In this document: positions 17,474 to 26,323 of the stretch, piece after piece
Position numbering within the stretch: the first letter of the stretch is position 1
Layout: every line of letters begins with the position of its first letter
Assembly (NCBI GenBank): GCA_963719465.1
Contig: OY970386.1
Location: 1,984,001 to 2,048,000, forward strand
Origin: JALHUB01 sp963719465
Lineage (GTDB): Bacteria; Chloroflexota; Dehalococcoidia; DSTF01; JALHUB01
DNA: 64,000 nt
Direction of reading: 5' to 3'
Position numbers and translations under genes: made by a program
The notes under the pieces: model-generated
Databases searched by the model: none
The model's input: only the letters and a program-made list of their open reading frames with translations
What the model was told of the DNA's origin: nothing

Positions 17474-18118
17474 GTGGAACAGGTTCAACTTACCGTCACA
17501 CACAGGTCCATTCTCGGCAAGAAAGTGAAGGCGCTCCGTCGCGGAGGCAATACGCCCGCCAACATCTACGGCCATCGCCTGGAATCGCGGGCCGTGCAGG
17601 TCGACAGCCTGACCCTGACGCACGCGCTCAAGAAGCTGGAGCGAAACGCTATCCTGTCGTTGCGCGTCGAAGGCGAGGAGGCGGCGCGTCCGGTCATCGT
17701 GCGCCACATACAACGTGACATAGTCAACGACAGGGTACTGCACGTCGACTTCTACCAGGTCTCGCTCGCCGAGAAGATGAAGGCCGACGTGCCGCTCCTC
17801 CTCATCGGCATTGCGCCGGCCGTCGAGGACCTGGGCGGTATCATCTTACAGGGCCTCGACTCCGTCAGCGTCGAAGCGCTGCCCGCCGACATACCGCCGC
17901 ACCTGGAGGTCGACATCTCGGGGCTCGCCACGTTCGACTCCTCCGTGCACGTCCGCGATCTGGCAATCGACCCGAAGGTCCACATTCTGACAGACGTGGA
18001 TTCGGTCATCGCCAGCGTCGCGCCGCCGCGCAAGGTCGCCGAGGCGGCCGGACCGGCGGAGGAGGGCGAGGCCGAGGAGGCGGAAGCCGCGGAAACCGAG
18101 AAGACCGCCGAAGAGTAG
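17474..18118 (+). CDS. rplY: 50S ribosomal protein L25 (CTC form)
   Basis: 214 residues, the long CTC form of bL25 that binds 5S rRNA. The N-terminal L25 domain (about 1-92) has LGKKVKALRRGGNTPANIYG and HVDFYQV. The C-terminal TL5/CTC beta domain (about 95-185) has VPLLLIGIAPAVEDLGG and the typical EVDISGL segment. A Glu/Ala-rich acidic tail ends it. Starts with GTG after AACAGGAGC. Convergent with fmt, whose corrected end is 10 bases away. Confidence 0.95.
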   Translation: MEQVQLTVTHRSILGKKVKALRRGGNTPANIYGHRLESRAVQVDSLTLTHALKKLERNAILSLRVEGEEAARPVIVRHIQRDIVNDRVLHVDFYQVSLAEKMKADVPLLLIGIAPAVEDLGGIILQGLDSVSVEALPADIPPHLEVDISGLATFDSSVHVRDLAIDPKVHILTDVDSVIASVAPPRKVAEAAGPAEEGEAEEAEAAETEKTAEE

Positions 18119-18128
18119 ACCACTGGCT

Positions 18129-19083
18129 TCAGCTCAGTCGCCGGCCGAGCAAGTGGCGCTCGCCGCGGGCGAACTCCTTCGCCGTCAACGCGCGACGTTC
18201 CCTCCCTCTGCACGCGCAGAACCGCCAGCAGCCCTTCACCAGTCTGGACGGCAAAGCCGGCGTCGCTAGTCGGACCCATGACGCCGGCCGGCAAATCGAC
18301 GATCGTTCCCGCCGGCTGTCCGCTTTCCCCTTCGAGTGGCCAGGCCTCGTGGATCAGCAGCGTAGAGCCGTCCAGATGCGTGTACGCGGACGGCCACGGA
18401 TTGTACGCCCGCACCCGTCTCCAGATTAGCGACGCAGGCAACCGCCAGTCGATCAGCCCGTCCTCCTTCTTCACCATGGGAACGTAGCTTGCCTGCGAGT
18501 CGTCCTGCGCGATCGGCGTCAGATGGCCACTGGCATACACCGGAAGCGTTTCCATCAGCAGGTCCGCCCCTTCCGCAGCAAGCCGGTTGGTCAGGCTGCC
18601 GGCCGTGTCCTCCGCCTGGATCGTCACCTTGCGCTGGCTGAGGATCGGACCCTCGTCCAGTGCCAGCACCATGCGCATGACCGTCACGCCGGTCTCTTCG
18701 TCGCCGTTGAGCATCGCCGCCACTACCGGTGCGGCTCCCCGGTAGCGCGGAAGAAGAGACGGGTGGATGTTGAGCACTCCCAGCGGGGCCAGGTCGAGGA
18801 CGGGCTGCCGCAGGATCTGACCGTAGGCGGCGGCCACCATTACGTCGGGCTGCAGCGCGGCCAGCTTCGCAACGACGTCCGGCGCGCCGAGGCGGGCCGG
18901 CTGATAGATCGGCAACTCGTGTCGCTGTGCGGCCTCCTTGACCGGCGACGCGCGCTCCCGACGCCCGCGGCCGGCCGGCCGGTCCGGCTGCGTGTAGACG
19001 GCTGCAATCTCGTATTCGCCGGCGATAAGACGCTCAAGAGCCGGCAGCGCGAAGTCGGACGTTCCCAGGAAAACGATGCGCAA
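18129..19083 (-). CDS. fmt: Methionyl-tRNA formyltransferase (frameshifted near the 3' end)
   Basis: Fmt transfers a formyl group from 10-formyl-THF to initiator Met-tRNA. Motifs: LRIVFLGTSDFALPAL start, NIHPSLLPRYRGAAPV (active-site His in the SLLPRYRG region) and the C-terminal RVRAYNPWPSAYTH. After VLRVQREG the frame breaks at about 18198. The shifted frame reads RRALTAKEFARGERHLLG, the normal family ending, and stops at 18129. Without correction the ORF would run to 17752, antisense through L25, giving 451 residues instead of about 315. The TTG at 19083 follows GGAGAG and matches the family start. An in-frame ATG at 19107 is the alternative. Confidence 0.9.
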
Positions 19084-19130
19084 ATCTCTCTCCGTTGTCG
19101 ATAACATGCTGTAACGTGTTTACGAAGCGG

Positions 19131-19138
19131 ATTATACT
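19131..19138. promoter_or_regulatory. Overlapping divergent -10 elements
   Basis: ATTATACT holds a TATAAT on the minus strand (19131-19136, facing fmt) and a TATACT on the plus strand (19133-19138, facing the lipoprotein, with TGTAAC 17 bases upstream). The two promoters would compete for RNA polymerase. Confidence 0.5.
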
Positions 19139-19162
19139 ATGGGGACAAAGAGAGGTGGAGAA

Positions 19163-19981
19163 ATGGGTAGACTTGGTCATCTTGGGGCAATCATCATTCT
19201 ATCGCTTGGAGCCGTCGTGGCCTTCACGGCCTGCGGCGGGACGAAGAAGGCGGAGATAACGTCGACGACGACGCCGGTCGCGGCTGGCACGCCCACGACT
19301 GAGGGCTCGCCGCCCCCGACGTTGCAGCCCGGAACGATAACAATCGATCAGCCGCACCAGGATGACCTGTTGAACGTGCCGATAACCGTGTCCGGCACCG
19401 CCAGCGTCTACGAAGGCGCTCTCACCGTTGCCATCGAGAACGGCGATGGTAGTCAGACCTTCTGTCAGACGACGACCACTGCCAGCGAAGGCGCGCCTGG
19501 GACCGGAACCTATCAGCTCATGCTTGCGTTCCCGCCCCCGCCCTTCGCGCCCCCGCTCGCCCAGGCGGCCCGTGTCCACGTCTTCAGCCGAAGTCCGAAG
19601 GACGGGAGTCTTCTGGCTGAATCAATCGTGCCCTTCAAAATCAGCGGCGTTGTGCCCAACATCCTGATCTACTCGCCGCTGTGCGACGCGTTCGTCAAGA
19701 GCCCCGTCACCGTCAGCGGCACGGCCTCCGTCTCTGAAGGGCAGTTCACGGTCGACATCAAGGACTCGTCGGGCAACACGCTGGCAAGCGCGCACGTGAC
19801 CGCGCCGGAGACGACGCCGGCAACCACGCCGGAGGCGCCGGCTTCGGGCGACTTCTCTCAGGATATCAGCTTCTCACTCAAGGGCGAGACGCAGCCCGGG
19901 AGGATCGAGGCGTACAGTTTGAGCCCGAAGGACGGCAGCGTCATCAACCTGTTCTCCGTCCCCGTCATGCTCTCGCCCTAG
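19163..19981 (+). CDS. Lipoprotein with two Gmad2-like Ig domains
   Basis: 272 residues, exported lipoprotein: signal segment LGAIIILSLGAVVAFTAC with a lipobox (FTAC) whose cysteine would be lipidated. After a Thr/Pro linker come two related beta-sandwich modules (about 60-160 and 168-270), each with the pattern P..V.GTASV.EG..TV.I.D..G and ending in SPKDGS. This resembles the Gmad2 (spore-germination-associated Ig-like) domain, here duplicated. GGTGGAG directly before the ATG at 19163 sets the start over the ATG at 19139. Function unknown. Probably an extracytoplasmic binding or scaffold protein. Confidence 0.75.
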   Translation: MGRLGHLGAIIILSLGAVVAFTACGGTKKAEITSTTTPVAAGTPTTEGSPPPTLQPGTITIDQPHQDDLLNVPITVSGTASVYEGALTVAIENGDGSQTFCQTTTTASEGAPGTGTYQLMLAFPPPPFAPPLAQAARVHVFSRSPKDGSLLAESIVPFKISGVVPNILIYSPLCDAFVKSPVTVSGTASVSEGQFTVDIKDSSGNTLASAHVTAPETTPATTPEAPASGDFSQDISFSLKGETQPGRIEAYSLSPKDGSVINLFSVPVMLSP

Positions 19982-19991
19982 CCGAGGGCTT

Positions 19992-20846
19992 TTAGGTCGT
20001 CTTCTTCAAGCGCACAACGACCGGCCGTAGCGTCACCAGCGTGTCCGGCTCCGCGTCCAGCGTCTTCCCCGCATTGCCGAGCGGAAGCGCTATCTCCAGG
20101 TAACCGCTGCTGCCTATGAGCGCGACCGGTTCGTCGCCGGCGCCGTAAGTCCTTCCGATGCCGTGAATGCTGACGCCGGCGATCTCCAGCGTGACCTCGC
20201 CCTTCGGAACGTCCGTGCCGCGAATGCTCGTGACCAGGTTGCCGAACCGGTCGATGTGAATGACGCGCCCCGCGACGCTGCCGTCGCTCCTGTGAACGCC
20301 CCTGAACGGCGGCAGCGCCAGGATCGAAGAGACGCTTGCACCCAGACTTTCGATGCTCACCCCCAGCGACAGATGGGCCGCCGCCGGCGCGAAGACGTCG
20401 CGCCCGTGGAACGTGTCGCTTACCGGCTGCCGCATGAAACGAGGGTTTTCGATTGCCACCGCCTTGTACCGGTCAGGGAGCTCCACGGCCCTGGCGACCG
20501 GGCGGCTGCCGCGCGGCCTGGAGCTGGCGGGCAGCGCCGACGAGAGGATCCCATTGTCCGGGCCCACGAACATGCGCGCCGGCGTCGAGAGCGCCAGGGC
20601 GCGCCGTTCCCTCCCGACGCCCGGATCCACGACCGCGACGTGAATGCTGCCCGGCGGAAAGTACGGCCACGCCGCCTCCAGCAGGAAGGCGCCCTCTTCG
20701 ACGCACTGCGGTTGGACTTGATGCGTGATGTCGACGATTGTCGCGCGGGGATTTATCGAGAGGATGACGCCCTTCATTGCGCCAACATACTGGTCTGAGA
20801 CACCGAAGTCGGTGGTGAGGGTGATTAGCGGCGGGTCCGACGGCAT
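19992..20846 (-). CDS. SAM hydrolase / SAM-dependent hydroxide adenosyltransferase
   Basis: 284-residue member of the DUF62 (SAM hydroxide adenosyltransferase) family, related to fluorinase, which splits S-adenosylmethionine into adenosine and methionine. Motifs: LITLTTDFGVSDQYVGAMKG, VDITHQVQPQ, HVAVVDPGVG, FVGPDNGILS, DTFHGRDVFAPAAAHL and VIHIDRFGNLVTSI. The family Asp-Arg-His hydroxide-activating set is consistent with the DPGVG and FHGRD motifs. ATG 20846 is 8 bases after GGAGG. Longer upstream reading would be antisense noise. It starts two bases after the solute-binding protein's stop, so translational coupling is likely. Confidence 0.92.
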   Translation of the reverse strand: MPSDPPLITLTTDFGVSDQYVGAMKGVILSINPRATIVDITHQVQPQCVEEGAFLLEAAWPYFPPGSIHVAVVDPGVGRERRALALSTPARMFVGPDNGILSSALPASSRPRGSRPVARAVELPDRYKAVAIENPRFMRQPVSDTFHGRDVFAPAAAHLSLGVSIESLGASVSSILALPPFRGVHRSDGSVAGRVIHIDRFGNLVTSIRGTDVPKGEVTLEIAGVSIHGIGRTYGAGDEPVALIGSSGYLEIALPLGNAGKTLDAEPDTLVTLRPVVVRLKKTT

Positions 20847-20847
20847 G

Positions 20848-22494
20848 CTAGCCGCCTCCAAGCCGCCATTCATTGACCTGCGAGAAGCGAGAGCTGGAGT
20901 CGAACAGCACTCCCGGCGAAACGTTTTGCAGGTTCTTGTCGACGGCATAGGTGAACGTCCGCTGGAAAAGCGGCAGATTCGGCAGCTCGCTGGCAAACAG
21001 CTCCTGGAACTGCCGGTACAGCGTCTTTCGCGATTCAACGTCGCTGCTCTGACGCGCGTTTTGCAGGAGTAGGTCCGCCTCGCCGTCGCTGTAGCCGGAC
21101 AGATTCTGCCCACCCGGCCGCGCCTGCGAGCTGTGATAGGCCGGATAGGGGTCCGGGTCGGGCCCGCCGTCGAAGCCGTAGAGCGCAACGATGAACTGGT
21201 GCGGCAGCAGCATGTCGCGCAGCAACGTCGTCGGCCCCTGCACCGACACCTCCGTCGGAATGCCAAGCGCCTGCCACGATTGCGCGATGTCGTTGGCCGC
21301 TCCCGTGCGCATTGAATCATCGTTCGTCACGATAACGAAGCGAAGCTCCACTCCATCCTTTGCCCGGACGCCGTTTGGTTGCATCGTCCAGCCCGCCTCG
21401 TCGAGGAGCCTCGCCGCCTGGTCCGGATCGTACGTGTACCGGTCGAGTACCGGATAGTAAGACCACGTTCCAGCCGCAATCGGGCTGTCCGCCTCCACCG
21501 CCTGGCCCTGGAGCACGGACGAGATGATATCCGGCCGGTTGACGGCGTACGCCAGCGCCATCCGCACGTTCGGGTCCTGCAGCGAAGGCCAAACGTTGTT
21601 GAAGTAGAGAACGGTGGAAGTGGTGGAAGGAAGCTGCAGCACCCGCAGATTCGAAGCGCTTTGCAGGTATTGCGCGTCGTCAGCGTTCAAGGGCGAGCGG
21701 AAAAAGGCGCTTTGAACCTCGCCGGCCTTCAGGCCCTTCAGGAGCGCCGGTTCGTCCTGGTAGAAATGGAACTCGAACCGACCCAGAAATGGCCCGCCCA
21801 GGTAGTAGTTGCTGTTCGCTTCCAGCACCGCCTTTTGCGGCGATAACTCCGTAAGACGGAACGGTCCCGTGCCGATCGGCTGCTGATTGAACGGGTTGTC
21901 GTACAAGGCGTCCGCGTTCTGCCCCTGCAGCAGGTGCGACGGCAGGATGCCGATGGTGAGATGCGACAGCAGCGGCGCGAACGGCTGCGAGAGTCGTATC
22001 TCCACGGTCGCGTCGTCCACCTTGGAGTAGTTTATGCTGTGGAACAGGTCCGCTTGGGCGGGCTGGCCGCGGAAGTTGGGGTCGCGCAGGGCGTCGTAGG
22101 TGAAAATGACGTCGTCGGCGGTGAACGGCTGTCCGTCCTGCCACGTAACCCCCTGACGCAGGTGGAACGTGTAAGTGAGGCCGTCGCCGCTGATGTCCCA
22201 GCTCTCCGCCAGGTCCGGCTGCACCGTCCCGTCCGGGCCCAGGCGCGTCAGCCCGGAGAAGATCAGCGCCACCAGGTCCGCGTCGACCTCGTTGGCCGAG
22301 CTGTACAGCGGATTGATTCGGCTGACGCTTCCGGCGACGCCTTCCCTGTGCGTCGTGACAGTAAGGGAGTCGGCCATGTGAGACGAGTGTGACGTGCGAT
22401 ACCAGAGCACGGAGAGAACGACCACGCCGGCCGCCACGACCACCGGCAGGAGCCATCTGGAGCGCACTATGCTTGTCACGTCGAGGACCTGCAT
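20848..22494 (-). CDS. Family 5 extracellular solute-binding protein (peptide/nickel type)
   Basis: 548 residues, ABC-importer binding protein of the dipeptide/oligopeptide class. It has an N-terminal membrane anchor (WLLPVVVAAGVVVLSVLWY) rather than a lipobox. Family motifs: LAESWDISGDGLTYTFHLRQGVTWQDG, FTADDVIFTYDAL, GTGPFRLTE, FNNVWPSLQDPNVRMALAYAVNR and LLDEAGW. No permease or ATPase genes flank it, so it may serve another locus or act as a sensor. It ends two bases before the SAM hydrolase start codon. Confidence 0.9.
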   Translation of the reverse strand: MQVLDVTSIVRSRWLLPVVVAAGVVVLSVLWYRTSHSSHMADSLTVTTHREGVAGSVSRINPLYSSANEVDADLVALIFSGLTRLGPDGTVQPDLAESWDISGDGLTYTFHLRQGVTWQDGQPFTADDVIFTYDALRDPNFRGQPAQADLFHSINYSKVDDATVEIRLSQPFAPLLSHLTIGILPSHLLQGQNADALYDNPFNQQPIGTGPFRLTELSPQKAVLEANSNYYLGGPFLGRFEFHFYQDEPALLKGLKAGEVQSAFFRSPLNADDAQYLQSASNLRVLQLPSTTSTVLYFNNVWPSLQDPNVRMALAYAVNRPDIISSVLQGQAVEADSPIAAGTWSYYPVLDRYTYDPDQAARLLDEAGWTMQPNGVRAKDGVELRFVIVTNDDSMRTGAANDIAQSWQALGIPTEVSVQGPTTLLRDMLLPHQFIVALYGFDGGPDPDPYPAYHSSQARPGGQNLSGYSDGEADLLLQNARQSSDVESRKTLYRQFQELFASELPNLPLFQRTFTYAVDKNLQNVSPGVLFDSSSRFSQVNEWRLGGG

Positions 22495-22535
22495 TTCGAG
22501 GACCAGCGACCGAAAAGGCGCTGAAAGACACCGGA

Positions 22536-22564
22536 GCCGAGGTCGCTTTTCGTCAGACCTCGGC
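22536..22564. repeat. Hairpin downstream of secG, related to GCCGAGG palindromes
   Basis: GCCGAGGTC and GACCTCGGC pair (9 bp) around an 11-base loop. It could end the secG transcript. The GCCGAGG arm resembles the palindromes at 54776 and 63802. Confidence 0.5.
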
Positions 22565-22609
22565 CTTCACTCGCTGGCCAACTCTCGAGAGGCAGCGGGC
22601 CCCGCCGCC

Positions 22610-22846
22610 TCAGGAAGTGACGCTCCACATGGAAACGAGGATGAACACCGCCGCCAGCACGATGGTGAACTGGTAGAGCGTCTTCTCGACGCCGCGTCGC
22701 GTGCGGAACACCGACTGCGTTCCCAGCTCGCCGAACCCCGACCCGCGCACCTGGAGAAGGATCACGATCACCAGGATGACGGACACGATGATCTGAATGT
22801 AGTTGATGTACGACTTGCCGATCCCGGCGAGAAAGACAGAATCCAT
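22610..22846 (-). CDS. secG: Preprotein translocase subunit SecG
   Basis: 78 residues, small SecYEG subunit in the cytoplasmic membrane that stimulates protein export. Two membrane helices (YIQIIVSVILVIVILLQV and LYQFTIVLAAVFILVSMWS) flank the conserved cytoplasmic loop GSGFGELGTQSVFRTRRGVE. ATG 22846 is taken as start. An in-frame GTG at 22855 adds three residues. It follows yvcK by about 36 bases on the same strand. Confidence 0.92.
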   Translation of the reverse strand: MDSVFLAGIGKSYINYIQIIVSVILVIVILLQVRGSGFGELGTQSVFRTRRGVEKTLYQFTIVLAAVFILVSMWSVTS

Positions 22847-22882
22847 GGCAACCACTAATCTAACGCATCTGGGGCGGAAGCG

Positions 22883-24211
22883 CTAGCCTGCGGTCATCAC
22901 ACTTTCCGCGGCCGCCTTCTCGATGAGCTGCTCGACCTGGTTGCGCTCGTAGTAGAGGTGGACGAGCGTGTCGGCGAGCTTCTTGGGGTCGTGGTGATAG
23001 CGGTTCTCTTCGCTGACGACGTTGGCGGTGACGACGCGCGCGCCGTCGAGAGCGGTCTTGTCGACCAGCACCGGCTGCGAACGCGCCTTCTCCGGCAGCC
23101 GCCCACGAACGTTGCTGTTGGCAAGCACGTAGTGGAAAAGGTGGCCGCCCATGTGGCGGTTCAGCACTTCGAAGTGGTCGCTGACGGCGAAGGAATCGGT
23201 CTCGCCACGCTGCGTCGCGACGTTGCAGACGTATACCTTCAGCGCCGGCGAAGCCTGGATCGCCTGCCGTATGCCGTCGACGAGCAGGTTCGGCATTACG
23301 CTGGTGAACAGGCTGCCCGGCCCAACGACGATCATGTCAGCGTTCAGGATCGCCCGCACGGCGTCCGGGTTTGCCTCCACGTTCGCCGGCTGCAGGTAAA
23401 CCTCGCGAATGCGGCTCGGCGAGTCGGTGATGTTCGACTCGCCGTGGATGGTCTCCTCGTCCTCCGTGTGGGCGGAGAGCGTGACGTTCGCCAGCGTGGA
23501 CGGAAGGATGTTCCCGCGTACGGCGAGGACGCGGCTCGTCTCTCGCACCGCCTCCTCGAAGTTGCCGGTCACGCCCGACATCGCGACGATGAACAGGTTC
23601 CCGAAGCTATGCCCCTCCAGGCCGGAGCCCTCGCTGAAGCGGTACTGGAACAGCTTCGTCATCAGCGGCTCCGCCTCCGCCAGCGCGGCGATGCAGTTGC
23701 GCACGTCGCCCGGTGGAAGGATGCCCAGCTCGCGGCGCAGCCTCCCGGAGCTGCCGCCATCGTCCGCCACCGTCACGACCGCCGTCAGGTTGCCGGAGTA
23801 CTCCTTAAGCCCGCGCAGAAGCGTCGACAGGCCGGTGCCGCCGCCGATAGCGACGACCTTCGGTCCGCGCGCCAGGTAGCGATTGCTGTAGAGGATGTTG
23901 ACGAGGCTTTCGTCGCCGGTGCGACGCGTCAATGCCGCCAGCAGCGAGTTGTTCAGCCGCCAGAACGCCACCAGGATCAGCCCGCCGCTGGCGCCGATGA
24001 ACAGCGCTCCTCTGACGGCTCGCGGCATGAACTGCAGCGTGACGTAGTAGACTGACGCAGGGAAGGTGTAGGAGACGTAGACCTCGCGCAGGAGATAGGA
24101 GAAGCCCAGGCCCATCGCCGCGACGCCCAGAGCCATCAGCAAGAGCCAGCGTTTGACGTTAATGCCCAGGTAGAGCCACTTGAGCAGGTTGCTCTCTCTG
24201 ATTGCCCTCAT
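22883..24211 (-). CDS. yvcK: YvcK/CofD-like gluconeogenesis factor
   Basis: 442 residues. YvcK (UPF0052) proteins bind UDP-sugars and help coordinate central carbon flow with cell-wall synthesis. Here an N-terminal extension with membrane segments (WLLLMALGVAAMGLGFSYLL and GALFIGASGGLILVAFW) precedes the CofD-like domain from about 115. Its hallmarks are KVVAIGGGTGLSTLLRGLK, VTVADDGGSSGRLR, LPPGDVRNCIAALA, GHSFGNLFIVAM and GPGSLFTSVMPNLLV. The membrane-anchored form is seen in several phyla. Probably in one transcript with secG. Confidence 0.9.
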   Translation of the reverse strand: MRAIRESNLLKWLYLGINVKRWLLLMALGVAAMGLGFSYLLREVYVSYTFPASVYYVTLQFMPRAVRGALFIGASGGLILVAFWRLNNSLLAALTRRTGDESLVNILYSNRYLARGPKVVAIGGGTGLSTLLRGLKEYSGNLTAVVTVADDGGSSGRLRRELGILPPGDVRNCIAALAEAEPLMTKLFQYRFSEGSGLEGHSFGNLFIVAMSGVTGNFEEAVRETSRVLAVRGNILPSTLANVTLSAHTEDEETIHGESNITDSPSRIREVYLQPANVEANPDAVRAILNADMIVVGPGSLFTSVMPNLLVDGIRQAIQASPALKVYVCNVATQRGETDSFAVSDHFEVLNRHMGGHLFHYVLANSNVRGRLPEKARSQPVLVDKTALDGARVVTANVVSEENRYHHDPKKLADTLVHLYYERNQVEQLIEKAAAESVMTAG

Positions 24212-24249
24212 CTATCGCCAATCATTAGCTACCCGGAGGGGCCGATGTT

Positions 24250-25743
24250 CTAGGTCTTCAGCTTCTCTCTTAGAAGTTCCGTGACCACTCCCGGATTGGC
24301 ACGGCCGCGCGTCTCCCTCATGATCTGCCCTGTGAGGAACTTGGCAGCCTCTGCCTTTCCGCTTCGATAGTCTTCCACAGCTTTGGGGTTTGCCGCCAGC
24401 ACCTTGTCGACGACAGCCGCTATCTCCTCTTCGCCGCTGATCTGGGTGAGGCCCAGCTCGCGCACCACCTCCGCCGGTGCTTTGCCGGTCTTGAACATCT
24501 CCTCGAAGACGGCCTTGGCGCTTTTGCCACTGAGAGCGCCCCGCTCGATTAAGCCTATCATATCACACAAATGTCGGGGCTCAACCCTCGATTCGTCAAC
24601 GTCGATCCCGGCCTGATTCAGCAGCCTGGCGAAATCGCCGAGCATCCAGTTGCTGACCGTCTTCGCCCGCTGCTTCGCTGCCTCCGCGTCGGCGGCCGGC
24701 GACGCCGACAGGCACGCCTCGAAGTACTCCGCCCGTGCGCGCGTCTCCGTCAGCAGGTGCGCCTCGTAGTCGTTCAGCCCGTACTGCTCGATGAAGCGGC
24801 GCTCCTTCGCGTCCGGCAGCTCCGGCAGCGAGGCGCGGAGCTTCTCCACGTAGTCGCGCTCCAGCCTCATCGGCGGCAGGTCGGGCTCCGGGAAGTAGCG
24901 GTAGTCGTGCGCGTACTCCTTCGTCCGCTGCGAGACCGTCTCGCCGCGCTCTTCCACCCAGCCGCGCGTCTCCTGAACCGGCATGCCGCCCGCCGCGAGC
25001 AAGTCGCGCTGCCGCTCCACCTCGAACGTCAGGGCGCGGAACACCGCGCGGAAGCTGTTCATGTTCTTGACCTCGACCTTCGGGCCCAGCTCCGTCGTGC
25101 CGGCCGGCCGCAGGCTGATGTTGGCGTCGCAGCGGAAACTGCCCTCCTCCATGTTCGCCTCGCTGACGCCGATGTAGCGGAGGATCTGGCGCAGCTTCAT
25201 CAGGTACTGGCGCGCCTCCTCCGGCGAGCGGATGTCCGGCTCCGAGACGATCTCCATCAGCGGCACGCCGGCGCGGTTGACGTCGACGAGGCTGTACGTC
25301 TCGCCGGCCTCGTTCGCGCGGTGCAACAGCTTCGCGACGTCCTCCTCCAGGTGCACGCGCGTGATGCCGATGACCGTCCGCTTGCCGTCCGCATCGACCT
25401 CCAGCCGCCCATTGCGCGACAGCGGCATGTCGTACTCCGATATCTGGTAGCCCTTCATCAGGTCGGGGTAAGGGTAGTTCTTGCGGTCGAACTTGGCGTG
25501 CTCCGGGATCTCGCAGCCGAGCGCCAGCGCCGTCATGACCGTGAACTCGACCGCCTGCCGGTTGATGACGGGCAGCACGCCGGGCATGCCGAGGCAGACG
25601 GGGCAGACGTGCGTATTCGGAGGCGTGTTCGCGTAGTCGGTGCTGCAGCGGCAGTACATCTTGCTGCGCGTCTGGAGCTGGACGTGTACCTCCAGCCCGA
25701 TCACCGTCTCGTATTCGATTGCCTTCTTCGTCTCAGTCGTCAT
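24250..25743 (-). CDS. gatB: Asp/Glu-tRNA(Asn/Gln) amidotransferase subunit B
   Basis: GatB, 497 residues, the kinase/tRNA-binding subunit of GatCAB, which amidates mischarged Glu-tRNA(Gln) and Asp-tRNA(Asn). Motifs: YETVIGLEVHVQLQTRSKMYC, zinc cysteines CRC and CPVCLGMPGVLPV, KNYPYPDLMKGYQISEYD, RVHLEEDVAKL and DVNRAGVPLMEIVSEPD. The C-terminal tail (YqeY-like) recognises the tRNA elbow. gatA and gatC are not adjacent. Its 5' end is 21 bases from the tRNA-Leu(TAA) gene. Confidence 0.97.
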   Translation of the reverse strand: MTTETKKAIEYETVIGLEVHVQLQTRSKMYCRCSTDYANTPPNTHVCPVCLGMPGVLPVINRQAVEFTVMTALALGCEIPEHAKFDRKNYPYPDLMKGYQISEYDMPLSRNGRLEVDADGKRTVIGITRVHLEEDVAKLLHRANEAGETYSLVDVNRAGVPLMEIVSEPDIRSPEEARQYLMKLRQILRYIGVSEANMEEGSFRCDANISLRPAGTTELGPKVEVKNMNSFRAVFRALTFEVERQRDLLAAGGMPVQETRGWVEERGETVSQRTKEYAHDYRYFPEPDLPPMRLERDYVEKLRASLPELPDAKERRFIEQYGLNDYEAHLLTETRARAEYFEACLSASPAADAEAAKQRAKTVSNWMLGDFARLLNQAGIDVDESRVEPRHLCDMIGLIERGALSGKSAKAVFEEMFKTGKAPAEVVRELGLTQISGEEEIAAVVDKVLAANPKAVEDYRSGKAEAAKFLTGQIMRETRGRANPGVVTELLREKLKT

Positions 25744-25764
25744 CGCAAGTCACATCCGAACTGT

Positions 25765-25850
25765 TGGTGCCGGGGGTGGGACTCGAACCCACACGGCCGC
25801 GAGGCCAGCGGATTTTAAGTCCGCCGCGTATACCGTTTCGCCACCCCGGC
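25765..25850 (-). tRNA. tRNA-Leu (TAA)
   Basis: 86-base class II tRNA read on the minus strand. Acceptor GCCGGGG pairs with CCCCGGC, the anticodon loop is CTTAAAA (TAA), the variable arm is long, and CCA is encoded. Confidence 0.94.
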
Positions 25851-25901
25851 GCCCATTACATAACGATGCCCAGGACCCGAAAGTCCTGAGCCCAGTGTTC
25901 T

Positions 25902-25975
25902 TGGAGGCGACGACCGGATTCGAACCGGTGATGGGGGTTTTGCAGACCCCTGCCTTGCCACTTGGCTACGTCGCC
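25902..25975 (-). tRNA. tRNA-Cys (GCA)
   Basis: 74-base minus-strand cloverleaf. Acceptor GGCGACG pairs with CGTCGCC, discriminator is U as expected for tRNA-Cys, the anticodon is GCA in CTGCAAA, and CCA is encoded. Confidence 0.95.
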
Positions 25976-26007
25976 CCAAAATCTCCTACGCCCATCTCGC
26001 CCGGTCC

Positions 26008-26092
26008 TGGTGCCGAGGAGGGGATTTGAACCCCTACGCCCGAAGGCACGGCCCCCTCAAGACCGCGTGTCTGCCAGTTCCACCACCTCGGC
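26008..26092 (-). tRNA. tRNA-Leu (GAG)
   Basis: 85-base class II tRNA, minus strand. Acceptor GCCGAGG pairs with CCTCGGC, the anticodon loop is TTGAGGG (GAG), the variable arm is long, and CCA is encoded. Confidence 0.94.
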
Positions 26093-26160
26093 CCGAGCGC
26101 AATCGAAAGGCTGGCTGTCCACCTGCCCGGGATGACCTCGCCCCGAGCGCGAATGCTCAA

Positions 26161-26236
26161 TGGCAGGAGTGGAGGGACTCGAACCCCCGACCGGCGGTTT
26201 TGGAGACCGCTGCTCTCCCAACTGAGCTACACTCCT
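26161..26236 (-). tRNA. tRNA-Trp (CCA)
   Basis: 76-base minus-strand cloverleaf. Acceptor AGGAGTG pairs with CACTCCT, the anticodon loop is CTCCAAA in a GCGGT/ACCGC stem, discriminator is G, and CCA is encoded. First tRNA in transcription order of the minus-strand cluster. Confidence 0.95.
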
Positions 26237-26323
26237 AGATCACAGGGAGTATAGCAGCCGTTTTTCGAGATCGTCAAGCCTCGCGGCGTATACGCCACAT
26301 CCTTCAGCAGGCCGCCGCCGACG

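Noticed and set aside
17752..18128. C-terminal 120-residue extension of Fmt
   Set aside because: Antisense to L25. It arises from a single-base frameshift, and the true ending is found in the next frame at 18129.
25966..26160. Minus- and plus-strand ORFs over the tRNA clusters
   Set aside because: They translate tRNA genes (also 2796-3311).
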